From positions 121,471,593 to 121,535,592 of the forward strand of contig OX638130.1 in the NCBI GenBank assembly GCA_951804985.1: a stretch of 64,000 nucleotides of DNA, in the 5' to 3' direction. Below are positions 44,294 to 55,402 of the stretch, piece by piece. The notes beneath the pieces are model-generated. The model had not been told where the DNA came from. It was given only the letters and a program-made list of their open reading frames with translations, and did not search any database. The stretch's first letter is position 1; each line of letters opens with the position of its first letter. The position numbers were made by a program, and so were the translations under genes. The DNA comes from Dryomyza anilis. Its lineage: Eukaryota > Arthropoda > Insecta > Diptera > Dryomyzidae.

Positions 44294-45638
44294 ACACACA
44301 GAAAAAAAATTTACATCATATTGATGAATTCCGTTCTTCAAACCATGATTCATTGTATTGAAGAACCATTCATAATATTAATGACTAACGCCATCAATGT
44401 TATGAATGCTATCATAAATATGAAGAACGCTTGGTAACTGTCGAAAAAGTGTTCTTTAATATGATGATTGTATGTGAAGAATACGTTTCATCATATTAAT
44501 GAACCAAAACATAAAATACAACATATATGTTCATCATATTGATGAACGCTGTTCATTAAACCAAATTTCTACCAAAATATTTTTTTTTCGTTCATTTTTT
44601 GCCGTACTTCTCAGTTCTCACGTAGTTCTTGTATGTTATTTCTTATATAATGCTTGCTCGACATGCATAAATTAGTAAAATGTTTTATAATATATTTATT
44701 ATAAATTAGTAAAATGTTTTATAATATATTTATTATAATTACTACTTTTTATTAATAAAAAGTTATATTTATAAAAAATATATTTTTGAAAAAAATATTT
44801 TTTTCGAAAAAATTTTTTTTCGAAAAAAAAAATTTTTTTTCGTACACATTTTTTTTCGAACTAATTTTTTTTTCGAACAAAATTTTTTTTTCGAACAATT
44901 TTTTTTCGAAAACAAATTTTTTTCGAACCAATTTTTTTTTCGAACAATTTTTTTTTTAACAAAAAAATTTTTTTTTTTTAAATGTTTTTTCGGAACTATT
45001 TTTCTTCCCTAAAATTTTTTTTTCTGATAATTTTTATAAAAGTTGTTTCTGTTTTTTTTTTAAATAAAATTTTTACAACACTTTTTTTTTGATTTATTTT
45101 ATAAAAAAAAAAATTTTTTTGAAAAAATATTATGAACAAATTCATCAATATGACAATTCAAATTCATTGTATTGATTATTTTGTTTATATATATAATGAA
45201 TACATTCATTAATATGTCATTTAATGAACGGTGGTATCAATATGATGAATCTGGTAGTTGGTGAAAAAATTCATAATATTTATGAATAAATTCATAATAT
45301 TTATGAATAAATTCATCATATTGAAGATTTTTTTTTCTGTGTACAACAAAACTTTTTTTTTGAAAAAATTCGTAAAAATATATTATATTCATATATATTA
45401 TTTTAATAAATATTATGAACAAATTCATAAATATGACGATTCATATTCATTGTATTGAATATTTCGTTCTTCACTATGATGTTCGATAGTATGAATAATT
45501 TCATATATATATAATGAATGCATTCATCAATATGTCATTTAATGAACGCTGGTATCAATATGAAGAATCTGGTAGTTAGTGAAAAAATTCATAATATTTA
45601 TGAATAAATTCATCATATTGATGAATTTTTTCTGTGTA
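44294..45638. mobile_element. Large ATTCAT-rich MITE with a duplicated right end
   Basis: The left end is ACACACAGAAAAA followed by 'catcatattgatgaattcc'. Right ends occur twice: TTTTTTTTCTGTGTA at about 45331-45345 and again TTTTTTCTGTGTAG at 45627-45640. Each is preceded by the same ~210-bp ATTCATAATATTTATGAA-rich segment. The middle (44780-45120) is T/A homopolymer DNA with TTTTTTCGAA blocks. Arms are self-complementary (TTCATCATATTGATGAA). No transposase frame. The structure suggests two related elements side by side or a terminal duplication. Confidence 0.75.
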
Positions 45639-47503
45639 GTTATAAATTAAATAATTCAATACTAAATTCATTATTGAGATAGCACAAAACCTGTATAGCA
45701 CTTATTTCATATTTCAGTATTAAATTCTGATCTTGAAAAATAGTTTTTTATAATATTGGTTATAATTTTAGGCCTGAATACTTTAAAAAATGAATTTAAT
45801 ATTTTAATTTTTTTTTTTGATAAATTGAGGCCTCAATAATTATAACTATATTCTATATGAAAAGGTGATGCCTTGATGGCATTTGATATTCAGGCATAAA
45901 TACTGGACTCAATTTTCCAGACCTGATAACACAGAACTGAATTCAATGCCGTACTCAATAGGACTAACTAATTTTACTGCTGGGTAGTTAAGATCGAAGT
46001 CAACGTTAAGTTGTGAAAAAGAGAAATATAAAGAATGTCGATGTATGTTAAGGCGAAGGCGGGAAGAACAAACCGAAAATGTGTTTTCAATATTTCAAGA
46101 CATGAAGCTCAGGAGCTCAGCAATTGATATCTCGGTTGGGGTTATCGTAATGCTGCGTATAACAAGGAGTAGCAGGAAATCGAATGGGAAGTCAAAATGT
46201 TACAAGAAAAAAAAAACAAGCAAAAGAAAGAAAAAAAAAATACAAAATATAGAAATAATAAAAGTCACTGTATGAAGTCATTGGGGATCAAATTGGGATG
46301 TAAACACGCAGATAATGTTGGTCGGTTGTACGTTTTTATCGCATATATCGATGGATGCTGACTGGTATAAGGTTGATGTGTGTTTTGTATTTTTTTAGGG
46401 TGCTTTTTATAACTTCAATATGGACAGTTGAATGTTTTTGTGTGGGAAACAAGACAGTTTATTTTTTTTTTTGTGTTATGTGAAGTATGCGGTTTGAAGG
46501 TTTTATTGGGTGTCAACTGATTTGACATGTTGGCAAATATGGTTAGAAGTTAAATAAATATGAAAGGAGAAGGTGTTACCTATAATTTATGAAAATAAAA
46601 TCTATGTTCTTTTAAATAATGAGTTTTCCGTAAGAAAATTGAAGGCCAACACCTCAACACTTTGACTTTTCCATAATTCAGTTCTCTAATTTAAAAGGTA
46701 ACCTGAATTATAAAACTGCCTAGAACAGCCTAGTGTCAGATTTGCATAAGGCGGATGTCATTATAAAAAATAACCCCTGGCTATTTTGTTTTGCCTTATT
46801 ATAACAATTCGGCATTGTTCGATTGCCCGTTGTGTGCTCACAGTATGCATTACTTTGGGTCCTATTTTACGCGTTTCTATTCTGAAAAATAATATATTTT
46901 TTTATTAAAGTTGACAACGAAAAATTTTCGACTTCCTTTAGTAGTAACGCTGTAAAATGCCAGTTTCATTTACCAAACAGCAGGTGCACAAATTATAAAA
47001 TAAACTCACCTTTACCTATATTTTTTAGACTTTCTTCGTTACTCTTTTCAGATTGTTTCGTTTTTTCTTTATTTAACCCTTAGTATTCACTGCAGGCGTT
47101 AAATACAGCGCACAAGCCGTGAATTATGAAAAGAAGCAAAAAATTCACCGGATGCGCGCTGAAATGTGAATAAAATTTGAAATAATGAATGTAGAGAAAT
47201 ACAAGAAAACAAAAATATTATTTTTTCATAAGTACAATAATAATAATGAACTTCCCGCAGGCGCTGATTCCGACTTTTATTTGTAATTTTTTTTGTAGCA
47301 TGGTAAGGTTTTAGGTGTTTTAGTCCAATGCAAGTGTGTCAATGTTTTGTTTTTAATTAAGCCTGAAATACTTATGGAGAATATTATTAATTGTACCAAG
47401 GAAGACAAGTGAAAGTTATTATTTTAACTAAGGAATATATTTTTTGTAATGTATTTGTCTCATTTTATGCAGAGCCGTTAAAAAAATGGTGAATTTAAAG
47501 ATG
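45639..47503. other. AT-rich interval, degenerate repeat then unique DNA
   Basis: 45640-45990 continues the degenerate repeat interrupted by the MITE. At 46020-46280 two overlapping ATG frames exist. One is 76 codons, Arg/Lys-rich with a poly-Lys end from A runs. The other is 30 codons (MSMYVKAKAGRTNRKCVFNI...). Neither is convincing. From 46290 to 47500 nothing recognisable. Confidence 0.45.
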
Positions 47504-48521
47504 ATATCGTCACTATCATGCCAAAGGGGCGAATGTGCAATTTTTGACATTTGCGTTTTTGAATGTAGTTTATCCTCAAGTATGCTGTGCTAAAATCGCG
47601 TGTCATTTCGTTGGGTATTTCTAGCCACAAAATACAAAACCAAAAGGGAGAATTTGAAAAATTGAAAATCTTGTCATGCCAAAAGGGCGAATCTTTTCAT
47701 TTTTTCGCCATAACTTTTTATTTGTATAAGATAAAATAATAGTTTAAAAGCATTTATTATTTGTTTTCAAAGCATCTATCGAACTGCATCACTATTTAAA
47801 AATATTTTGCCAAACATTTTTTCCAGCATATAACAAATGGTAAATTAATGTTTGACAAAATATTCTTAATTAATGATGCAGATCGATAGGTGCTTTAAAA
47901 AAAACAATAAATGCCTTTACACCACTATTTTATCGTGTACCATTAAAGAGTTAGAGCAAAAAATGAAAAGATTCGCCCTTTTGGCATGACAAGATTTTCA
48001 ATTTTTCCAATTTCTTCGTTTTTTTGCAATAATTTTTTATTGGTGAAAGATATAATAGTCGTGTTCAGGTATTAATTATTTGTTTTTAAAGCACCTGCAT
48101 CACTATTTAAAAATATTTTGCCAAACATTTTTTCCTGCAAATAACAAATGGCAAATTAATGTTTGACAAAATATTTTTAATAAATGATGCAGATCGATAG
48201 GTGCTTTAAAAACAAACAATTAATGCCTCTGCATTACTATTTTATCTTGCGCTATTAAAAAGTTATATTATAAAAAACAAAAATATTTGCGTTTTGATCA
48301 GGATATGGCCTCACAAAATTCGTATTTATAATTCAGTAGGTTGTCCAAATCTAAAGATATTTTATATATGTTATAACAATTGACGAATAAACTAAAATAA
48401 CAGAAAAAATTAAATAAAATGTAAATGTCTCTAATTTTTAAAGCACTTCAAACTTTAAAATTTGATTTCCCAACATTTTTAAAAATGCACATTCGCCCCT
48501 TTGGCATGACAGTGACGATAT
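47504..48521. mobile_element. P-family element copy 3, complete with terminal inverted repeats
   Basis: A 1,018-bp element whose ends are inverted repeats of 36 bp with one mismatch (47504-47539 and 48486-48521), each containing CATGCCAAAGGGGCGAATG. Internally there are two hairpin modules (about 47690-47960 and 48010-48260) with 'atcgataggtgctttaaaa' arms and a 'tgtcatgccaaaagggcga' spacer. There is no open frame of note, so it is non-autonomous. No clear target duplication. Copies 1 and 2 lack the left terminus. Confidence 0.85.
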
Positions 48522-49422
48522 ATTATCGGTTTTATATTCATACCAAATTAAAAATAAACTAAAAATAAGTGTTTTATATTTAATTTATGGTTAAGCTAAA
48601 TACACAATTTCGAATTTCAACGAACTTTTTCAATTTATTAATTGTAGAACTGAAAAAAAAATAACCATCGTATAAAAAATGTGTGTAAAATACTTTGGCA
48701 TAATGTAAAATTTCAAAAAAAATGAAGCTAATAAAGTATAATATATATTTTGGTGGGAATATAAATATTGTGAACATATTATGTTTGCATCGTAAACATT
48801 TTATTTATATTCAATTAAAAGTTTTCTTTGGGTTAAACATTTTATTTATTTGATCTAAATACAATTAATTTAATTATATTTGAAACAATTTGAAACAATA
48901 TTGAGCAAAAACAAATAATCTCCAAATGGATTTGCAAAGTAAATTATGTTTGGCAGATGAGATGTAACTATTACACACACAAAAAGCGCATCCTTTTCTT
49001 TCGCAAAGATAATTTACTTTGCAGTTTGAATTTAAGTTTAATTGTAGTGCTATGACTTTTCGACTTCCGTCTGCTTATACGGACATTTTTAACTTTTTAT
49101 TTATTTATTAAACACAACACATATTTTTATTGTTTTTCATTTTAATTTATTTATTTTCGATTTTTTTAACTGACACAGCTAATAAAGAGAATAAATCAAA
49201 CCATAAAAAAATCGCCAATTGTGTTCTCAATTTTATCTATTTCACTCGCATGCAAATATTATATGAGTGAAAACGAGACAACGATATATACAGAGTTTAT
49301 GCAAATATAATATATTTATATCAAAACATAAAACATATTTTTTATGCAAACATATTTATGGTATAATGAAGCTGCAAATAAAATATGTTTATGGCTTAAA
49401 TAATTATATTCACATATTACAT
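48522..49422. other. AT-rich DNA with AAACATAT-type cryptic repeats
   Basis: 'Gaacatattatgtttgc', 'taaacattttatttat' and 'aaacatattttttatg' phrases recur. They are related to phrases at 34990-35180 and 50400-50520. No gene. Confidence 0.5.
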
Positions 49423-49431
49423 ATTATATTT

Positions 49432-50386
49432 GGGTCTGGTACGATAAGTCGAAATTTGAAATATCGAAACTAAAAATACCGAAGACAAAAATGTAGAAAA
49501 TAAAAATGCCGAAACCTGAAAATGTCGAAAACAAAAATGTCGAAAACCAAAATGTCGAAAAAAAAAATGTTGAAAACTAAAAGGTTGAAAAACAAAATGC
49601 CGAAAACTAAAAATGTCGAAATTTAATATGACGAAATCATTTTTTGCCGAAAAAATGATGGAAAATGTCGAAAAAACTCGAAGATAAGGATATTAAAAAA
49701 TAACGAATTCTGATTTTTAGCTACTCTAGGATTCATGCGGAGATTTTTAAATATGCTGCATTCAAAATACAATCTTGGAATTTAGCTTCAACACTTATAA
49801 AAAATCAACAAAAATTTCGATTTATTTTTAAATATTTTTTTAAGGACATTCAATTCGAAGTTGAAGGATAACGACCATGGTCATATGTTCATGTTAAGAA
49901 GAATTTTCCAAAAGATTGTTTTATTAGTTTTAAAACGAAACCTTATCAAAGTTTCTAGCATCAAGGGAAATTTCAACAGGAACCACCATACAAAAGTTAT
50001 CATTGACAATTTTTTAACTTTGGACTGTATCTCTGGAAAAAGTGATATCTTTGGAAATAGTGGTCGGAAAAAAAACGGTGAATGCAGATCCCGATACCCT
50101 TTATCAGTTGCCAAAATATCATTGAAATCGAAGAGAGTGAGTTGCAAATCTTACGAGATTTGGTGTGGACTTGCTCATATAGGATTTGAAATTTGTAATG
50201 GCATTTTAATTTTCGACATTTTTTGATTCTATAAAAAAGTTTTTGTATTTATAGTTTAAAAAATTTGTCGACATTTTCTAGCTTTGAAATATTTTTCGAC
50301 ATTTTGTAATTCGGCCAAATATTGTTTCGGCGTTCTAAGGCTTTTATAATTTCGAATTTTTTTTTTCGATATTTCGTACGGATCCC
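49432..50386. mobile_element. Foldback-like element with 9-bp target duplication
   Basis: A 955-bp element flanked by identical 9-mers ATTATATTT (49423-49431 and 50387-50395). Its ends are inverted: GGGTCTGGTACGATAAGTCG on the left and, in complement, GGGATCCGTACGAAATATCG on the right. The left arm is a tandem 13-15-bp repeat (AAAATGTCGAAAAC). The right arm has the complementary TTTTCGACATTTT units, fewer and more diverged. Arms of short tandem repeats and a 9-bp duplication are the signature of Foldback/MULE-type elements. The centre carries a 121-codon frame (49861-50226) without recognisable domains. Confidence 0.82.
49861..50226 (+). CDS. Open frame in the centre of the foldback element, doubtful
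   Basis: The frame sits between the two arms. It begins at a non-ATG codon (TTG), and the first ATG gives a slightly shorter product. It reads ...KDNDHGHMFMLRRIFQKIVL and ends at TGA just inside the right arm. It is basic and Ile/Lys/Asn-rich, with several Cys and no transposase motif I can recognise. The minus strand is also open (88 codons). It may be remnant coding sequence or unrelated captured DNA. Confidence 0.15.
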   Translation: MKDNDHGHMFMLRRIFQKIVLLVLKRNLIKVSSIKGNFNRNHHTKVIIDNFLTLDCISGKSDIFGNSGRKKNGECRSRYPLSVAKISLKSKRVSCKSYEIWCGLAHIGFEICNGILIFDIF

Positions 50387-50554
50387 ATTATATTTACATC
50401 TAAACTAATTTATGAACATTGTGAATATATTATATTTAAAACAATATTGCACACATATTTATTGATTTTTAAGAACAGATTATATTTGAGTTCAAACATA
50501 ACCAATTACATTTTCCCTGCGTGCAGATACATCCTATTGATACCAACGTTTATT

Positions 50555-51294
50555 AAATTATATTATATTATATTTATTAATGAATGCATTCATTATATAT
50601 ATGAACAAAATATTCAATACAATGAATTTGATTTGTCATATTGATGAATAAATCATAATATTTATGAATAATTAAATTTTTTTTTACGTATTTAAAAAAA
50701 AGATATATTTATTTTTTTAAATTATTTGGAAAAAAATGTAATTACAAAATTTTTTTTTTTCGATAAAAAAAATTATCGGAGAAAATAAAATATGGAAAAA
50801 AAATTATAATTTTTTTTTCAATATATCCTTTTTTTTTTAATTAATTTTTTATAAATATAACTTTTTATTAATAAAAAGTTGTAATTATAAATAAATATAT
50901 TATAAAACATTTTACTAATTTATGCATGTTTAGCAAGTATTTATATAAGAAAACAACATACAAGAACTACTTGAGAGCTGAGAAGTACGGCAAAAAATTA
51001 ACGAAAAATAAATCTTTTGATTGAAATTTAGTTTGCTGAATGGCATTCTTCAATATGAAGTACATATATATTGTATGCTATGTTTTTGTTCATTAATATG
51101 ATGAAACTATTCTTTACATAAAATTCATCATATTGAAGAACACTTTTTCGAAAGTTAACAAGAGTTCATAATATTTATGATAGCATTCAAAACATTGATG
51201 TCGTTATTATTATGAATAGTTGTTCAATATAATGAATAATGGTTTGAAGAACGGAATTCATCAATATGATATACATTTTTATTTTCTGTGCAGG
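50555..51294. mobile_element. ATTCAT-rich MITE, second copy, reverse orientation
   Basis: The right end TTTTATTTTCTGTGCAG and the inner phrases ('gaagaacggaattcatc', 'acttctcagctctcaagtag' in complement, a 'gcatgtttagcaagta' block) match 44294-44700 in reverse complement. The left end lacks the CACAGAAAA terminus and begins within the ATTCAT-rich segment, so the copy is truncated or rearranged there. Confidence 0.7.
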
Positions 51295-52117
51295 TTTTAT
51301 ATTTCCTTTCTGCCAACACCAAATAGTAGGATAGATGCTTACAACAGCTATTTTAGCTATCTTAGATATCGGGATTTTAGATTTAGAGATCTTAGATTGT
51401 ACTTTTCACAAAAATTACAAGCATAAATTTAAAACAGAAAAATAAATGACTTTAAAAAGTATTGTAATTATTTTATTATTTGCTGTTATTTTTTTATTAT
51501 ATTTTCAATCGTCAAGATTTCTCAAATATACAAAAATAAAAACATACCACTAAAACAAATACAAAATAAGTCACTTTAATACTTGATACCAGCTATTTTT
51601 AAGTTTATACATTTTTAAGTAAAAAATATTCAATTTCGAAATCGGTTGAATATCGTCTGACTACAATTTTGATTAATTCTATTATGCCATTCGCGTCGAT
51701 ATCGTTAAGGAATCAACGTGATTAGATGGAAAAAATTACACGATATCGGACACATTACCATAGCGATATCGAGCGTAATATTGCATCTACATGGTAGATA
51801 GATATCGAAAATATAGTCGAAGTTCGCGGTGGATTCGAAAAATATTGCGATAACCATTTGATAAATAAGCAAACTTTTTTTTTTTGCAAAATCTGTGCTT
51901 TCATCTTTTTAGCAAACATTTTTGCTATTTTAACAACTTTTTTTGCTACTATTGCAGTCTTTTTATTTTAATGGTATGATTTTTATTTTGAGAGCACTAT
52001 TTTAAGCGGTGTTTGTTATTATTATTTTTTTATAATAATAACAAAAATCTCATCAATTCCCATTAAAATTTTATCAATAGGACAGTTATTGATTTATATT
52101 AAATCAATAATAGAATA
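51295..52117. other. AT-rich interval with a GATATCG cluster
   Basis: From 51650 to 51850 the motif GATATCG occurs at least four times, in TCGATATCGTT, ACGATATCGGA, GCGATATCGAG and AGATATCGAAA. At 51895-52000 there is a dispersed relative of the 4.65-5.37 kb triplication ('acatttttgctattttaac', 'tttttttgctactattgc'). Confidence 0.6.
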
Positions 52118-52119
52118 TA

Positions 52120-53413
52120 AGGACTTCATTGAATAAAATTGTCCGTTACATATCTTCCTATAATGTGCTATTGCAAGATTCAAATTAAAAAAATTTGATC
52201 ATAGTAGCTCTGAATTAAATGGCAGAAAATAATTTATGTCAGTTATAGTCAATACAAAATTTTTTTGACGCGAAAATGGCAAACGAAGTGGAAGTGCGAG
52301 AAAATATAATTAAAATTTTTCAAAAAATTGCCAAGGAGGTAGGGGCTAACCCTAAGACCATTTCTCGCGTTATCAACCGCTTTAAGGAAGACCTGAGTAT
52401 TGATCGGAAGAAAGGTTCTGGTAAAAAAAAGGCCCACATGATCGTGAAAAGTCGAAGAAGGTTGTGAATATTTTAAAGAAAGATCCAAGCATATCCGGAA
52501 GGAAATTGGCGAGAAAGGTGGATTGCTCAGAATCTTTCGTGCGCAGGATTAAGAAAGAAGCTGGGCTGAAGACGTACAAGGTCCAAAAAGTTCCGGATAA
52601 AAATGCCGTCAAGAATGAAACCGTAAAACAACGAGCTAAAAAGCTGAACCAAGATTTTTTTTTAAAATTCGATTGCTGCATCGTCCATTATGCAGCAATC
52701 GAATTTTTTAAAATGTTTTAGCGGACTTATGTTTTAGCGGACTTTTCTCAGCTACCTGGGCAGGAATTTTATACAGCCGATTCTCGAGGAAATATCGCTG
52801 AAAAATTCAAATCAAAAAAAATGACAAAATTCCCAAAGAAATTCCTTGTTTGGCAGGCAATTTGCAGTTCTGGAAGAAGGAGCAGCTCATTCGTGACATC
52901 GGGTACAATTAATATCGAAATATATGTGAAGGAATACTTGCAAAAGAGATTGCTTCCATTTTTACGCCAACATGAAGTGCCCACATTTTTTTGGCCTGAC
53001 CTCGCTTCATGTCACTACAGCAAAACGGCCTTAGAGTGGATCCAACACAATGCAGTGATTTTGGTGCCTAGAGAAGCCAATCCACCAAACTGTCCAGAAC
53101 TCAGGCCGATTGAGAGATACTGGGCTTTAGTAAAAAGGGAGATGAAGACAACAAAAAAAGTGGCCAAAGACCTTCAAGACTTTAAAAGAAAGTGGTCTGC
53201 AGCAGCTGTGAGGGTTAGTGTCCGACACCATTAATGGAAGGGGTTCGGAAAAATTAAAACTTTTTATTAAAAAATATTAATTTCTGGTTTTTTATATTTT
53301 TTTAAATCTGATAATAATTTGCAAACTAAAATATTTTATTCTATAAAAATTCGATTACTAGATTTCTAGATTTTTTAATTTTTGTAGCGGACAATTTTAT
53401 TCGACGCAGTCCT
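52120..53413 (+). mobile_element. Complete Tc1/mariner-superfamily transposon (DD37E type), inactive
   Basis: A 1,294-bp element with inverted ends of about 30 bp (AGGACTTCATTGAATAAAAT at left; the complement of AGGACTGCGTCGAATAAAAT at right) and TA target duplications at 52118-52119 and 53414-53415. Size, ends and TA site fit the superfamily. The internal transposase gene is broken (see 52276-53234). Confidence 0.95.
52276..53234 (+). pseudogene. Broken DD37E transposase gene
   Basis: The N-terminal part (52276-52430) carries a helix-turn-helix region (PKTISRVINRF) and a basic linker (KKGSGK). An indel in an 8-A run at 52423-52430 shifts the frame. The next part is read in frame 3 (PSISGRKLARKVDCSESFVR, a second DNA-binding region) to a stop at 52719-52721. 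The last part (52724-53234) holds the catalytic core: VWQAICSSG, WPD with Asp at 52998-53000, and PIERYW with Glu at 53112-53114, exactly 37 residues between them. The expected first catalytic Asp region is gone. In its place is a 17-bp inverted duplication (52665-52681 versus 52690-52706). It has at least a frameshift, a stop and loss of a catalytic residue, so it cannot make active transposase. Confidence 0.93.
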
Positions 53414-54110
53414 TAATATACAGAAAATAATTTTTTTCATACAAATTCAAAATTAATTTTATTGTATTTTGCAGTATTTAATGGGAATTGTTGATTGAAT
53501 TAATAGTTTATCCTATTGACAAATTTCAATATTAATTAATTTAAACTATTAATAGTAAAGTCTGAATCTATTCATTACGATTTGTAGAAAATATACAGCA
53601 CGAAAAATATAGCACGATCGACCATTGGGCATGATACCCGAACCGACGATCATTATAAAGCAAGTCCAGCGCGCATACCTCTCCACTGCTGAGGCAAGCT
53701 TTTTATATTGTACTTTAATTAATACCAAATCTAAACGTGAGGTTTTGTTAATGGCAACATTTTCTCTTAGATGTTTACATTATCTGCCGAAAGGTAGAAC
53801 GCTATAGAAAAACTTACCGATTCCTTATACTAAATTCCAAAGTTTTAACACGCCCGCCTTGACCTCATAATAAAGTATACTAATTTCCGCATCATGACGA
53901 ATTCATTTTGTGCTTATTCAGACTAAATATAAATTGTATCAAATAATTTATTCAAATTTTGAAGATTTTTAATTTTTTTAAATGTGGTTTATATGTAAAA
54001 TTTAGATTTTGTAAATTTTTATTCTTTTATATATAAATTTTGTGTAATCCAAATGAATTATTTCTAAATATATATTTGAGTTCTTTGCTAGCTTTAATGT
54101 GTAATAGAAA

Positions 54111-54329
54111 TCATCCACATTTATGTAATGAAAACTTGCGCCATTTGAGTACAAAATACGACTTAATGACTGACGCTGAACGACAGCAGTCATGAGACTG
54201 TCTTGATGAGACTTTAATTGCGCGCGAATTGAATGACATGGCGCGATTAATTAAAATAATCTTAAGGTGCTGAGAAGAAAAAAAATAGGAAAACTGAAAA
54301 TCCACGAAAGAAGCAACGCGCCAAGACAT
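54111..54329 (-). CDS. Uncharacterised open frame, 72 codons, doubtful
   Basis: ATG-started frame MSWRVASFVDFQFSYFFSSQ continuing with a basic, Ser-rich middle (SFNSRAIKVSSRQSHDCCRS) and ending ...KWRKFSLHKCG-stop. An acceptor-like TTTTTTTCTTCTCAG lies within the frame near codon 20, so part of it could be an intron/exon boundary instead. There is no recognised domain. GC-mixed local composition is the only support beyond openness. Confidence 0.15.
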   Translation of the reverse strand: MSWRVASFVDFQFSYFFSSQHLKIILINRAMSFNSRAIKVSSRQSHDCCRSASVIKSYFVLKWRKFSLHKCG

Positions 54330-55347
54330 TAGAGTTCCAAAGGAATTTAATGTAAAATGTAGAAATATAAAAAAAAAACAGACATAAAGAATTGTAATGT
54401 TAGCACAGTGGAATTTTAGTACATATTTTCATGCAGCTCAAAATGTTCCAAGTTTTCTTATTTTTGTTTTCAACTTTTTAACTTTTTTAATTTGAACTTC
54501 TAATGAAACGCATATTTTTTGCATTATTAGAATTGACTGACACTTGGCACAGAAAATGTCGAGCTCATCAAGCGCGAAGGATTTAAATTGCTTCTGAGTC
54601 AGTTTTAATTATTTTCACTTTGTAAGCTTAATTTGGCATTTTAATTTAATTAAATTAAAAGTGTTAGTAGGTGGATTAGTGGCAGAAATCCTTGAGTAGT
54701 TTTCAGCTTTATTAAAGCCTTTTATTCATTGTTTAGAATTTGGTTTTAATTATGCAAAAACACTTGCAACTAATTGAATTTTGTCGCTCGCTGGCTGTCT
54801 GTCTGTCGCACTGTGTTGCTGGTTAATACTGTTATTTGCATTTAACCGCAATTGAATTTAATCAATTTTCGTTGCTAATCTGCATAAACTGCAAATAAAC
54901 ATTTGCGCTCGACCAACAACCGGCGGCCAGGCATCCTGCAAACGCCTGCTGGGCCAAGACTTGGGCCAGAACAAGAAGAAGATGAAGAAGAAGATGTAGA
55001 AAAATTACTGGCAACAGCAACACTTTGGCCCGGGCAGCAAACAGCACAATGCATGCAATGTAAATATTGCAGTAAATTTGCTGTTGCTATTGCTGTCGAC
55101 TTCAGCAACACCTGCACATGTTAACAACATGCAGAGGACGATTCATTCAGACGACGACAAATACTTCGGAAATTCATTAGTTTTGGTTGAGTTGAGGACC
55201 TCGTTGCATGGGACCCCATATGCGCTACACTTATGACAGAGTGTTTATGAATATGAAGCAGGAACTACGAAATAACACCCAAATGAAATAACGCTTTAAT
55301 GAAGTAATAAAAAAAAAATAAAAAATAAAAAGAACACACAAAACTTT

Positions 55348-55402
55348 ATTACCGTATTCGGTAATATATTCTGTCCGTTATCACATTGCGTTAACGGACA
55401 GA
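55348..55402. other. Pair of adjacent hairpins
   Basis: ATTACCG-TATT-CGGTAAT (7-bp stem, 4-base loop) is followed five bases later by TCTGTCCGTTA...TAACGGACAGA (perfect 11-bp stem, 11-base loop). Not a terminator in a eukaryotic context. It could be the ends of a tiny palindromic element or a structured RNA. Confidence 0.6.

Noticed and set aside
52020..53530. Inverted repeat around the DD37E element (CAATTCCCATTAAA and complement; TCAATAGGA and complement)
   Set aside because: The two motif pairs are in crossed, not nested, order, so they do not form a simple enclosing palindrome.
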